The notes: generated by a model from the sequence alone, not told the origin. A DNA stretch of 59,229 nucleotides from Ulvibacterium sp. (GCF_028285715.1 NZ_JANQOO010000012.1:1-59229), one strand, 5' to 3'. Counted from the stretch's first letter, positions 28,144-37,236 are shown. Translations and numbers: made by a program.

Positions 28144-29610
28144 ATGTCACACCATCATCATGAACAAAAGGAAGAGCCTTCGTTAAAGGTTAACCGAAGA
28201 CATTTTTTCTCGCAATTGAGTGTGGGCATTGGCTCATTGGCCTTGGGTTCACTTTTGATTCCCGATCTTTTTAAGGGGACAACCAAAAATGTAGCTGAAA
28301 GGGCCTTAGGTGTTCCCCATTTTGCTCCAAAGGCCAAACGCATCATTTATTTGTTCCAGGCGGGGGCACCCTCCCAATTGGAAACTTTTGATTACAAGCC
28401 CACCCTGCGCAAACGTATGGGGCAGGATTTGCCGGAATCTATTCGCAAAGGACAAAGGTTGACAGGGATGACTGCCAACCAGGATAAATTCCCCTTGATG
28501 CCTCCTAAAGTTGGATTTCAACAACATGGCCAAAGTGGAACTTGGATTAGCGATTTTTTTCCGCATACGGCAAAAATTGCAGATGAAATTACGGTAGTGC
28601 GCAGCATGCATACGGAAGCCATAAACCATGATCCCGCCATAACCTTTTTCCAAACCGGGAGCCAGATTTCGGGTCGTCCCAGCATGGGATCTTGGATGAG
28701 TTACGGGTTGGGAAGCGAAAACAAGAACCTGCCTTCTTTCGTGGTCCTAACCTCTAGGGGAAAGGGCAATAGCCAAGGGCTTTATTCCAAATTATGGTCA
28801 AGTGGTTTTCTGGATTCCAAACATCAAGGGGTATTGTTGCGTTCGGGGAAAGATCCTGTGTTATACCTAAACGATCCGGACGGGCTGTCACGCTCGGACA
28901 AAAGACATCTACTGGATCATGTGTCCTCCTTGAATAAATTACATCATGTAGAAACCGGAGATGACGAAATAGAATCCCGTATTGCACAGTATGAAATGGC
29001 CTACCGTATGCAGATGTCCGTCCCTGATGTTATGGATATTTCCAAGGAGCCGGAATCCATAATCAAATTATATGGGGAAGATTGCCAAGTACCGGGAACT
29101 TATGCGGCAAATGCCCTACAGGCTCGTAGACTCGCTGAAAATGGTGTTCGCTTTATCCAATTATACCATCAAGGTTGGGACCAACACGGTAATCTACATG
29201 ATGAAATGGCCGGCCAGGCCAAGGACGTGGACAAGGCCTCGGCAGCCCTTGTCCTGGATTTAAAGCAACGCGGTATGTTGGAGGATACTTTGGTCATCTG
29301 GGGCGGTGAATTCGGTAGGGGTAACTATTGCCAGGGAAAATTTGATCCCAACAATTACGGGCGCGACCATCATCCCCGTGCTTTCAGTATCTGGATGGCA
29401 GGTGGGGGAATAAAGCCCGGACTAAATTATGGACAGACCGACGAATTTGGATACAACGTTGTTGAAAACCCTGTACACATCAATGATTTTCATGCAACCT
29501 TATTGCATACCATGGGTCTGGACCATGAACAACTCATCTATAAATATCAAGGCCGTCGTTTTCGTTTGACCGACGTAGCGGGGCATGTGGTCAAAGACCT
29601 TTTAGCATAA
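28144..29610 (+). CDS. DUF1501 family Tat-exported protein
   Basis: A 488-residue protein with a Tat signal (NRRHFFSQLSVGIGSLALGS, residues 18-37) after a His-rich start (MSHHHHEQ). The body is of the DUF1501 family, a sulfatase/alkaline-phosphatase-like fold, with GAPSQLETFDYKP, SWMSYGLGSENKNLPSFVV, HQGWDQHGNL and GGEFGRGNY, which hold the likely metal ligands. PSD1 and DUF1501 proteins are regularly encoded side by side, as here (5-bp gap), and probably act as a pair outside the cytoplasmic membrane. The substrate is unknown. Confidence 0.9.
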   Translation: MSHHHHEQKEEPSLKVNRRHFFSQLSVGIGSLALGSLLIPDLFKGTTKNVAERALGVPHFAPKAKRIIYLFQAGAPSQLETFDYKPTLRKRMGQDLPESIRKGQRLTGMTANQDKFPLMPPKVGFQQHGQSGTWISDFFPHTAKIADEITVVRSMHTEAINHDPAITFFQTGSQISGRPSMGSWMSYGLGSENKNLPSFVVLTSRGKGNSQGLYSKLWSSGFLDSKHQGVLLRSGKDPVLYLNDPDGLSRSDKRHLLDHVSSLNKLHHVETGDDEIESRIAQYEMAYRMQMSVPDVMDISKEPESIIKLYGEDCQVPGTYAANALQARRLAENGVRFIQLYHQGWDQHGNLHDEMAGQAKDVDKASAALVLDLKQRGMLEDTLVIWGGEFGRGNYCQGKFDPNNYGRDHHPRAFSIWMAGGGIKPGLNYGQTDEFGYNVVENPVHINDFHATLLHTMGLDHEQLIYKYQGRRFRLTDVAGHVVKDLLA

Positions 29611-29612
29611 AA

Positions 29613-31043
29613 ATGACATACACCCCTAAAAATGGAAAGGTCGATTATGTCGTTTTTGGACTTTCCGTATTCCTTGTTTTTTGTCTGTTGTTCGAGTCCT
29701 ACATTGAGCTTCCTATCCTTGTGGCCTGGATAGGGAGGTGGCATCCATTAGTACTCCATTTTCCCATTGTACTTTTGTTGATTGCTATTTTTTTGGGATT
29801 AACTGGGAGGAAAATCCCAAGGAGTTTGTTGACCATTGCCGTGATTTCAGCCTTGTTGACCGCCATTTCCGGATTCTTTCTGGGAAAGGAGACCGGCAGC
29901 AAGGGCGATTTGCTTTTTTGGCACCAATGGTTAGGAGGAGCACTGGCCCTGTTAGCAGCACTTTGGTATGGTTTGGAGGGAGTTCAAATCAGTAAACCAA
30001 TCTATTCGAAGATTATACAAGTAGTTATCGTCGGACTTATTATTTTCACTGGGCATTATGGAGGTATGATTACACATGGGCAGGATTTTTTGGCATTACC
30101 GCAAGGGAAAAAACAAAACATCATTCCTAAAAATCCGCTGGTCTACGAGCACATAGTCAATCGGATTTTGGAAGAAAAATGCGTAAAGTGTCACAATCCC
30201 AACAAGAAAAAGGGCGAATTATTGATGACCGATTTGGCAGGACTATTAAAGGGTGGTGAAGGTGGAAATACCCTGATTCCAGGAAACCCTGAGGAGAGTG
30301 AAATGATACGGCGTCTGTATTTGCCCATAGAGGATGAAGAGCATATGCCTCCCGAAGGGGAGCGACCCTTGGCCGATAATGAAGTACGTATCCTGGAACA
30401 GTGGATTGCCTTGGGTGCCTCGGATACCTTACAACTGAACCATTTGCAAAATTCCCACCCTTTGGCGGTCTTGATAAAGGAGATGATGGAACCGGATCCC
30501 ATGGAAAAATGGACGGCACTTCCAAAAATAGCGGACTCCACACTACGCAATCTGGCTTCCGATTATTTGACTATAACCCGATTGGCCGATGCTACGGATG
30601 CCCTAAAGGTAAATGTGTATATGCCTCCCGAATATGATGCTCAAATGCTCTTAAATTTATCCCCCGTGAACCGGAATATTGTAGAATTGGACTTAAGCGG
30701 TTTGCCCATAGGGGAAAGGGAATTGGCCTTTGCAGCTAATTGCCCCAACTTGGAGTGGTTGGAAATCGATAGAACGCCTATTACCGATGTTGAGGTAGAT
30801 ACCTTACGGAATTTATCCAGACTACGATTATTGAAGGTCTATGACACGAACATTGGAGACCGGAGCATTTCATTTTTTAAAGAATGGGAAAACTTAAAAA
30901 GCCTTTATATTTGGGGAACCCAAGTGTCTGAATCCGCTTTGGAAGAACTGAAATCCAAAAACCCCGACGTGGTAATCGAAAACGGGATCGATGAAGAAAT
31001 TGAGTCCTATTTTGTAGCTTCGGACAGTATCCCGAAAAGTTAA
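29613..31043 (+). CDS. DUF2231 membrane protein with PSCyt1 heme domain and C-terminal LRR-like region
   Basis: A 476-residue protein with three parts. Residues 10-160 hold four to five membrane helices like DUF2231/DUF420 cytochrome-related proteins (with HPLVLHFPIVLL). Residues 185-275 form a planctomycete-type cytochrome domain with CVKCH and EHMPPEGE. Residues 340-460 form leucine-rich repeats (ELDLSGL, LEWLEIDRTPITD, LKVYDTNIGD). It starts 2 bp after DUF1501 and is probably translationally coupled. It may pass electrons from the PSD1/DUF1501 pair to the membrane; this is inference. Confidence 0.85.
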   Translation: MTYTPKNGKVDYVVFGLSVFLVFCLLFESYIELPILVAWIGRWHPLVLHFPIVLLLIAIFLGLTGRKIPRSLLTIAVISALLTAISGFFLGKETGSKGDLLFWHQWLGGALALLAALWYGLEGVQISKPIYSKIIQVVIVGLIIFTGHYGGMITHGQDFLALPQGKKQNIIPKNPLVYEHIVNRILEEKCVKCHNPNKKKGELLMTDLAGLLKGGEGGNTLIPGNPEESEMIRRLYLPIEDEEHMPPEGERPLADNEVRILEQWIALGASDTLQLNHLQNSHPLAVLIKEMMEPDPMEKWTALPKIADSTLRNLASDYLTITRLADATDALKVNVYMPPEYDAQMLLNLSPVNRNIVELDLSGLPIGERELAFAANCPNLEWLEIDRTPITDVEVDTLRNLSRLRLLKVYDTNIGDRSISFFKEWENLKSLYIWGTQVSESALEELKSKNPDVVIENGIDEEIESYFVASDSIPKS

Positions 31044-31049
31044 ACACCT

Positions 31050-31826
31050 ATGAGATTTAATCTAAAAGACAAAACAGCAATAGTTACTGGAGGCGGCAGT
31101 GGTATTGGCCGTGCCATTTCCTCGACTTTGGCCGCACAGGGTGCTGAAGTACATATTTTTGAATTGAATGAAAGCAAGGCTGGCGAAACAGTGGCCGAGA
31201 TTAAAAGGAATGGAGGTAGAGCACAGGCGCATCATTGTAATATTGCCCATCAGGCCGAAGTAAAAAATGAAGTGGATCAAATTGCAGCCAAAGGTCATGT
31301 AGATATGCTGATCAACAATGCGGGTATTGCACATATTGGTGATGTGGAAAACACCACTGAAGCGGATTTCGACAAAATTTACAGCGTAAACATAAAGGGG
31401 GTCTATAACTGTATCCATTGTGTCATTCCCCATATGAAAGCCACTGGTGGTGTTATTTTGAACATGGCTTCTGTGGCCGCAACGGTTGGTATCAATGACC
31501 GATTTGCCTATTCGGCCTCCAAGGGAGCTGTTTTGACTATGACGTACTCCTTGGCCAAGGATTATCTTGAATATAACATACGTTGCAATAGTGTTTCACC
31601 GGGCCGTGTACATACCCCTTTTGTGGACGGCTATCTAAAGGCAAATTTTCCGGGAAAGGAAGAGGAGATGTTTGAGAAATTGTCAAAGACCCAACCCATC
31701 GGTAGAATGGCGAATCCACAGGAAGTGGCGCATTTGGTACTATATCTTTGTTCCGACGAAGCCTCATTTATCACGGGAACCGACTTTCCCATTGATGGTG
31801 GATTTATACGATTGAACGGAAACTAA
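31050..31826 (+). CDS. SDR family oxidoreductase, possibly 2-keto-3-deoxy-L-fuconate dehydrogenase type
   Basis: A classical SDR of 258 residues: TGGGSGIG cofactor loop at 13-20, NNAGIAH, catalytic Ser in MASVAATVG and YSASK at about residue 155. It starts 6 bp after the cytochrome gene and 22 bp before an FAH-family hydrolase. The SDR + FAH pair is the signature of the last steps of the non-phosphorylative L-fucose/L-rhamnose pathway: oxidation of 2-keto-3-deoxy-L-fuconate, then hydrolytic cleavage of the diketo acid. That specificity is inferred from context; the SDR fold is certain. Confidence 0.9.
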   Translation: MRFNLKDKTAIVTGGGSGIGRAISSTLAAQGAEVHIFELNESKAGETVAEIKRNGGRAQAHHCNIAHQAEVKNEVDQIAAKGHVDMLINNAGIAHIGDVENTTEADFDKIYSVNIKGVYNCIHCVIPHMKATGGVILNMASVAATVGINDRFAYSASKGAVLTMTYSLAKDYLEYNIRCNSVSPGRVHTPFVDGYLKANFPGKEEEMFEKLSKTQPIGRMANPQEVAHLVLYLCSDEASFITGTDFPIDGGFIRLNGN

Positions 31827-31848
31827 AAACCTAAATAATCAAGGACAT

Positions 31849-32703
31849 ATGAAATTAATTCGATTTGGCGCGATAGGAAGTGAAAAGCCCGGAGTGCAAT
31901 TGGAAAACGGCGATCGGTTGGATGTCTCAAACTTTGGACAGGACTACGACGAACAATTTTTTGGAGGGGATGGTATCACTAGATTGAAGGATTGGCTCAA
32001 TGAAAATGTTGATTCCTGCCCAAAAGTAGATAATTCCATACGCTTGGGAGCACCACTTTGCCGACCTTCAAAAATAATCTGCATCGGTCTAAATTATGCT
32101 AAGCATGCCCAGGAAGCAGGGATGGAAATCCCCAAGGAACCCGTGCTATTCTTTAAGGCCACTTCGGCAATGGTGGGCCCCAATGACAACGTAATTATTC
32201 CCAAGGGGAGCACTAAAACGGATTGGGAGGTAGAATTGGCCATAGTTATCGGCAAAAAAGCATCCTATGTTTCCGAATCGGAGGCTATGGATCATGTGGC
32301 GGGTTATGTGCTACACAATGATTATAGTGAACGGGAATACCAGATTGAACGAAGTGGACAATGGGTCAAGGGAAAGAGCTGTGATACCTTTGCACCCATA
32401 GGACCATTTATTGCCACTCCGGATGAAATTGAAGACCCCCATAATCTGGATTTATGGTTAAAGGTCAATGGGGAAACGCTCCAAAATAGCAATACCTCGG
32501 ATTTTGTATTCGACATCCCTACCTCCATAAGTTATATCAGCCAATTTATGACCCTCTTGCCCGGGGATGTCATTTCCACGGGAACGCCCTTCGGAGTGGG
32601 ATTGGGCTTTGACCCACCGCGCTATTTAAAACCGGGTGATGTCGTAGAGCTCGGTATTGATGGTCTGGGAAGTTCCCAACAAGTGGCTAAGGCCTATGGT
32701 TAA
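31849..32703 (+). CDS. Fumarylacetoacetate hydrolase family protein (2,4-diketo-3-deoxy sugar acid hydrolase type)
   Basis: A 284-residue FAH-fold hydrolase: GLNYAKHAQEAGMEIP, then TDWEVELAIVIG with the acidic metal ligands, LHNDYSEREYQ, and SGQWVKGKSCDTFAPIGP. The acylpyruvase group cleaves C-C bonds of diketo acids with a bound Mg or Mn ion. Next to the SDR it would split 2,4-diketo-3-deoxy-L-fuconate to pyruvate and lactate. Only the last two steps are in the window; the lactonase and dehydratase would have to be elsewhere. This gene ends the operon at 32703. Confidence 0.9.
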   Translation: MKLIRFGAIGSEKPGVQLENGDRLDVSNFGQDYDEQFFGGDGITRLKDWLNENVDSCPKVDNSIRLGAPLCRPSKIICIGLNYAKHAQEAGMEIPKEPVLFFKATSAMVGPNDNVIIPKGSTKTDWEVELAIVIGKKASYVSESEAMDHVAGYVLHNDYSEREYQIERSGQWVKGKSCDTFAPIGPFIATPDEIEDPHNLDLWLKVNGETLQNSNTSDFVFDIPTSISYISQFMTLLPGDVISTGTPFGVGLGFDPPRYLKPGDVVELGIDGLGSSQQVAKAYG

Positions 32704-32789
32704 ATCTTTGGGATTTATTTTTTCCTACAGTTGATGTGCTTTTAATTTTCCATATTGAAGGGAAAATAGTGTCGGTCCCATTATCGGTT

Positions 32790-32807
32790 AATAAACAAAA
32801 GTTTATT
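32790..32807 (+). promoter_or_regulatory. Palindrome upstream of the GH2 gene
   Basis: AATAAAC - AAAA - GTTTATT is a perfect 7-4-7 inverted repeat, 63 bp upstream of the GH2 start. It has the size of a GntR or LacI type operator and may control the glycosidase. No regulator is encoded nearby. Confidence 0.4.
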
Positions 32808-32869
32808 GTAAAATGATACATTGACCATTTTCTTTTAAAATTGGTTCAACATTTTTCAATTATATATAA

Positions 32870-35752
32870 ATGAATAGCATCTCTTTTAAAAGACAGGGCA
32901 CAATAGTACTTTTCAATACGCCCAGTTTTAGGGTTTTTCGGTATATCGCAATTTCATGGGTTATGTCCCTGGGAATCTCTTTTTCCGTATCGGGACAGGA
33001 GGATTATGCATATAAGCGGATATACCTGTCCGGTAAAGATGCCTCGAAGACCGTGGATTGGGATTTTAAGGTCACCGATGGGGCCAAAAGTGGTGTCTGG
33101 TCCAAACTTCCAGTACCTTCCAACTGGGAATTGCATGGATTTGGCACTTATAATTATGGCCATGATCACAGAAATGAGAATAGAAAATTAGGCAAGGAGC
33201 ACGGATTGTACCGGCATAGCTTTCAAGTACCGGCCCAATGGAAGGGAAAGATCATCAACATTGTTTTTGACGGTTCCATGACGGATACCAAAGTCACCAT
33301 TAACAACAAGTCGGCCGGAGAAATGCACCAAGGATCATTCTATAGGTTCAAATATGATATATCGAAACTATTGAAATACGGGCAGGAGAATGTTTTGGAA
33401 GTGGATGTGGCCAAACATTCGGCCAACGAGTCTGTAAACAGCGCAGAACGTCAAGCCGACTTTTGGATTTTTGGAGGGATTTTCCGCCCGGTGTTTTTGG
33501 AGGTCTTGCCTGATCGTCATTTTACAAGAACGGCCATTGATGCAAAACATACGGGTGAATTCAATGCGCTCGTGACCATCAACAGACCAATATCCAAAGG
33601 ATCGGCAAGAGTAACGCTGTTTTCCTCGGAAGGGAATCGCGTTGGGGAGATTCTATCAAAACCCTTTGCAAGGCGGAAAAGTGAGCTGAAGCTATCGGGA
33701 AGTTTTAATACTATTACGTCCTGGAATCCTGAATCACCCCACTTGTACAACGCTCTTTTTGAACTGTTGGAAAATGGTAAGACGGTTTATCAAAAAAGGG
33801 AGCGCTTCGGTTTTCGATCGGTTGAACTCCGGGAGAATGATGGGATTTATGTGAATGAAAAAAGAGTTGTTTTTAAAGGGGTAAACCGGCATTCCTTTTG
33901 GCCGGAAACCGGACGGGCGTTAAGCGGGGAAAATCATTTGGAGGATATTCGACTGATGAAGGAAATGAACATGAACGCCGTTCGGATGTCGCACTACGGC
34001 CCGGATGAACGTTTTCTTGAACTTTGTGACTCCCTAGGACTTTTTGTACTTGATGAACTTACCGGTTGGCAGGACGCTTACGATACGGTTGTCGGACCCA
34101 AATTGATCAAGGAGTTGCTATTGAAGGATGAAAATCACCCTAGTGTGGTCGTTTGGGATCATGGGAATGAGGGAGGATGGGATTTTGCCAACGAAAAATG
34201 GTTCCATAGCTATGACATCCAAAAACGTCCAGTAATCTACCCTTGGCTCAAGCGGAATGGGATGGACACCCGGCATTATCCTACGTATGATTATGGAATA
34301 AATCGTTTGGCCCGTGGCAATGAACCCTTTATGCCTACCGAATTCCTACATGGCCTTTATGATGGGGGACATGGTGCAGGCTTGGATGATTTTTGGAAGA
34401 ACTATTCGGCCCACCCCATGTTTTCGGGCGGTTTTCTCTGGGTGTTTTCGGATGAGGCGGTAGTAAGGAGGGATAGGGGCAATACACTGGATAGTGATGG
34501 CAACCACGCCCCGGATGGAATCGTTGGTCCTTATCGGGAAAAGGAAGGTAGCTTTTACACGATAAAGGAAATATGGTCCCCCGTTCAGATAGGTTCACGG
34601 ACCATTACGTCCAATTTTGATGGAAAACTGGCACTGACCAATACCTATCTGTATACCAATTTAGATCAATGTACTTTTTCATGGGAAATCCGGTCCGTTC
34701 CCGATTTTGATAAAACTTTGGTCCTAGCTTCGGGCAAAACTAAGGGGCCCAATGTCGCCCCCGGGGAAACGAGGTACTTGCAGCTTGAAATCCCCAAGAC
34801 TATTAAGCAAGGAGCTATTTTTTCAATGACGGCGACGGATAACAAAGGCATGGAAATATATACTTGGAACTGGCACATAAAACAACCGGACCAAGTGGCA
34901 GGAGAATTCCTTCAGCAGGTAGAACCGAACTTGGAAAAAAGGGAAATTGAAGTTGTGGAAAAGGGGAATGACCTTAAGGTAAATTTAAATGAATTGGGTT
35001 TTGTCTTCGACAAAGAAAATGGCCATTTGGAGAAGGTATCCTTTCAGGAAAAACCGATTTCCTTTGGCGGCGGACCACTCCCGGTGGGCATCGAATCCCA
35101 TATAAAGGATGTACAATGGGGGATGGATAAAGATGGAAGTTTTATTTTGGAAACCCGGTATAATACCTATCCAGAAAAAGTACAATGGAAATTGCTGCCG
35201 ACCGGCTTGTTAAAATTGGAAGTAAGCCCACTGCATTTTTCTGGGGATGGTTTGGATTTTATCGGTATTTCCTTTAATTATCCCGAGAAAAAGGTAAAAG
35301 GGGTCAAATGGATGGGCCAAGGACCATACCGCGTTTGGAAAAATAGGGCCAAGGGTGCCGAAATAGGGGTTTGGGAAAAGGAATACAACAATACCATTAC
35401 CGGGGCCAGTTTTGACAATCTGGTCTACCCAGAATTTAAGGGATACCATGGCAATTTGTTTTGGGCCGAATTAAGAACAGAGGAACTTCCGATTCGGATT
35501 ATTACGGAAACACCCGGTCTTTTCTTACGGTTGTATACGCCTGCCGATGCCGAACATATTGCCGGAGGCGTGGCCCCTCCCTTTCCAGAGGGGGATATTT
35601 CATTCCTCTATGAGATTCCTCCGATTGGCACAAAGTTTAAACAAGCGGATAAATTGGGGCCTTCATCACAGAAGGGCACCATTGCATATCATAAGGGAGA
35701 CCAAAGTGACCCTATTATACTTTGGTTCGATTTTGGGAGTAAATTGCCCTAG
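32870..35752 (+). CDS. Glycoside hydrolase family 2 (beta-galactosidase-like), secreted
   Basis: A 960-residue GH2 enzyme with a long N-terminal signal region (hydrophobic to about residue 42, ending SGQ). The order is sugar-binding jelly roll (about 45-215), Ig-like domain (215-325), TIM barrel (325-600) and a C-terminal beta-galactosidase small-chain-like domain to the end. Acid/base E434 lies in HGNEGGWDF and nucleophile E491 in MPTEFLHG. Exo-cleavage of a beta-galactoside or related glycoside in the periplasm or outside is expected. It follows the sugar-acid operon, and a palindrome precedes it. The exact substrate is not deducible. Confidence 0.92.
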   Translation: MNSISFKRQGTIVLFNTPSFRVFRYIAISWVMSLGISFSVSGQEDYAYKRIYLSGKDASKTVDWDFKVTDGAKSGVWSKLPVPSNWELHGFGTYNYGHDHRNENRKLGKEHGLYRHSFQVPAQWKGKIINIVFDGSMTDTKVTINNKSAGEMHQGSFYRFKYDISKLLKYGQENVLEVDVAKHSANESVNSAERQADFWIFGGIFRPVFLEVLPDRHFTRTAIDAKHTGEFNALVTINRPISKGSARVTLFSSEGNRVGEILSKPFARRKSELKLSGSFNTITSWNPESPHLYNALFELLENGKTVYQKRERFGFRSVELRENDGIYVNEKRVVFKGVNRHSFWPETGRALSGENHLEDIRLMKEMNMNAVRMSHYGPDERFLELCDSLGLFVLDELTGWQDAYDTVVGPKLIKELLLKDENHPSVVVWDHGNEGGWDFANEKWFHSYDIQKRPVIYPWLKRNGMDTRHYPTYDYGINRLARGNEPFMPTEFLHGLYDGGHGAGLDDFWKNYSAHPMFSGGFLWVFSDEAVVRRDRGNTLDSDGNHAPDGIVGPYREKEGSFYTIKEIWSPVQIGSRTITSNFDGKLALTNTYLYTNLDQCTFSWEIRSVPDFDKTLVLASGKTKGPNVAPGETRYLQLEIPKTIKQGAIFSMTATDNKGMEIYTWNWHIKQPDQVAGEFLQQVEPNLEKREIEVVEKGNDLKVNLNELGFVFDKENGHLEKVSFQEKPISFGGGPLPVGIESHIKDVQWGMDKDGSFILETRYNTYPEKVQWKLLPTGLLKLEVSPLHFSGDGLDFIGISFNYPEKKVKGVKWMGQGPYRVWKNRAKGAEIGVWEKEYNNTITGASFDNLVYPEFKGYHGNLFWAELRTEELPIRIITETPGLFLRLYTPADAEHIAGGVAPPFPEGDISFLYEIPPIGTKFKQADKLGPSSQKGTIAYHKGDQSDPIILWFDFGSKLP

Positions 35753-35883
35753 GACTATCAGGTTATTTCAGGGATAGGTGGTATCTTACAGCAGATATCA
35801 ACTTGACGAATAGAACGTAGGTTCGAATTATCAATGGACTGCATTCTACATAGTTTTTGGCATTATATATCTATTATTAGAGA

Positions 35884-36012
35884 ATGAAAAATATCATTAG
35901 GGCTGTATTGGCCGGTTGGGGCGCAAAAAAACTTGGAGGGGGAAAATGCGGTTGTATCGGGTTTTTGGTACTGTTTATTATTCTGTATTGGCTTTTGGGC
36001 CATGTTTTATAA
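35884..36012 (+). CDS. Small membrane protein of 42 residues
   Basis: A short open frame with ATG at 35884 and TAA at 36010. It encodes a basic start, a GWGAKKLGGGKCGC turn with two cysteines and a hydrophobic helix from about residue 25 to 40 ending GHVL. The composition is clearly that of a single-pass membrane peptide rather than random DNA. It stands alone between the GH2 and NlpE-like genes with its own AT-rich leader. I recall similar Gly/Cys-rich peptides in flavobacteria but cannot name a family. Confidence 0.6.
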   Translation: MKNIIRAVLAGWGAKKLGGGKCGCIGFLVLFIILYWLLGHVL

Positions 36013-36132
36013 AGATGAATCCACCTTTGCTAAAAAGCAATCCTAAGAATCCCTAGGATTCAAGTATCGGAAATTCCAGTAATCAGTTTCGGGGGTGCCC
36101 AAACAAAAAATCAATAGTAGAACACTACACAA

Positions 36133-36975
36133 ATGGAAAAGTTAAAACTATACGTACTATTTATCTTATGCGGAACTTTGGCAATGGGATGTAATTCTAT
36201 GAGAGAAAAGAAAAAGGAAAAAGAAAGGGTGGATATGAAGGAGGAAATTTCCAAGGAGGTGGAGGATACCAATCCGTCCCTTGACATGGGGCATAACAGT
36301 AAAAGTACACTGGATTGGCAAGGCACCTATCAGGGAACTATCCCTTGTGCGGATTGTGAGGGCATAAAAACCTCAATAACCTTGTTTGAAAGTGGAAAAT
36401 ATACGCGGACGCTTACCTATTTGGGAAAACAAGATAGAGGGATTACGGATAATGGCGATTTTACATGGAACGATACCGGTGCCATAGTTACCCTCACGGC
36501 AAATAATGGTTCCGAACAAGCTTACCAAGTAGGGGAAGACGTGCTTTTTCATCTGGATAGGCAAGGCCATAGAATAAGTGGAAACCTTGCCGAAAACTAT
36601 CAACTGCTTAAAAATGCTACTGACCTGGATTTAGAGGATAAAAAATGGGTATTAATAGAATTAATGGGCGAGGCGGTTACTTTTGCAGAGGGTAGTAAAG
36701 AGGCAACTATCACCTTCCATAGCCAGTTGGCCCGCGTTACGGGAAACAACGGTTGCAATGTTTTTACGGCGGCCTATGAACTGAAACCTCATGACCGTAT
36801 TGCGTTGGGACATATCGCCGCTACTTTAATGGCCTGCCAGAACATGGAACTTGCCACTACATTTAATGAAGTATTGGAAAAAGTAGATAATTATACCCTT
36901 GCCGATGGGGTATTATCCCTAAACAAGGCCAGAATGGCGCCAATGGCACGTTTTCAGCTTGTAGAAACGGAATAG
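36133..36975 (+). CDS. NlpE N-terminal and META domain lipoprotein
   Basis: A 280-residue lipoprotein (lipobox MGC, cysteine near residue 20) with a Lys/Glu-rich linker to about residue 55. Then comes an NlpE-like domain (WQGTYQGTIPCADCEGI, with the CxxC pair) and, from about residue 170, a META/HslJ domain (WVLIELMG ... TGNNGCNVF ... TLMACQNMELATTFNEVL). In enterobacteria NlpE senses surface and copper stress; META domains occur in stress lipoproteins. An envelope-stress or metal-related function is likely. It is followed by a terminator and then by the island boundary. Confidence 0.88.
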   Translation: MEKLKLYVLFILCGTLAMGCNSMREKKKEKERVDMKEEISKEVEDTNPSLDMGHNSKSTLDWQGTYQGTIPCADCEGIKTSITLFESGKYTRTLTYLGKQDRGITDNGDFTWNDTGAIVTLTANNGSEQAYQVGEDVLFHLDRQGHRISGNLAENYQLLKNATDLDLEDKKWVLIELMGEAVTFAEGSKEATITFHSQLARVTGNNGCNVFTAAYELKPHDRIALGHIAATLMACQNMELATTFNEVLEKVDNYTLADGVLSLNKARMAPMARFQLVETE

Positions 36976-36992
36976 CCTCATAAAAAACAAAA

Positions 36993-37030
36993 GCGAGCTA
37001 TGTTTTTAGCTCGCCCCGTTTTCAATTTTT
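36993..37030 (+). terminator. Intrinsic terminator after the NlpE-META gene
   Basis: GCGAGCT and AGCTCGC form a 7-bp stem with an 8-nt loop, followed by CCCGTTTTCAATTTTTTG. It also lies just 3' of the tRNA remnant on the other strand and could terminate either transcript. Confidence 0.75.
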
Positions 37031-37044
37031 TGTCGATTTATGCG

Positions 37045-37086
37045 TGATCGCGACAGGATTCGAACCTGTGACCGTCTGCTTAGAAG
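37045..37086 (-). tRNA. 3' half of tRNA-Arg(TCT), truncated; left attachment site
   Basis: Read on the minus strand, 42 nt match a tRNA from the anticodon loop (CTTCTAA, anticodon TCT) through the 3' anticodon stem (GCAGA), variable loop (CGGTC), T-arm (ACAGG TTCGAAT CCTGT) and the 3' acceptor strand with discriminator A. The 5' half is missing: the sequence before the loop cannot pair with GCAGA. A loop-proximal break next to a tyrosine recombinase is the classic trace of site-specific integration. No intact copy is found elsewhere in the window. Confidence 0.85.
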
Positions 37087-37192
37087 CGTCTTTAAAGACA
37101 ATTCTTCAAAACAGTAAGTGTGTCGTAAATGACTAATTTGTAGATACTTATATTAATTTTAGCGTCAAATGACATGGTTTAACATCAGCCAT

Positions 37193-37214
37193 TTGTTTGC
37201 AAATTGTTTGCAAA
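37193..37214 (+). repeat. Tandem 11-bp repeat upstream of the recombinase
   Basis: TTGTTTGCAAA occurs twice without a gap, 22 bp before the recombinase start. Each unit contains the palindromic core TTTGCAAA. Further left lie the palindrome GTCTTTAAAGAC (37088-37099) and two similar 12-mers, GTCGTAAATGAC and GCGTCAAATGAC. Such iterated sites near attL are probably arm-type binding sites of the recombinase or operators for its gene. Confidence 0.55.
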
Positions 37215-37236
37215 TTTTTTTACTACCTTGAAGAAT

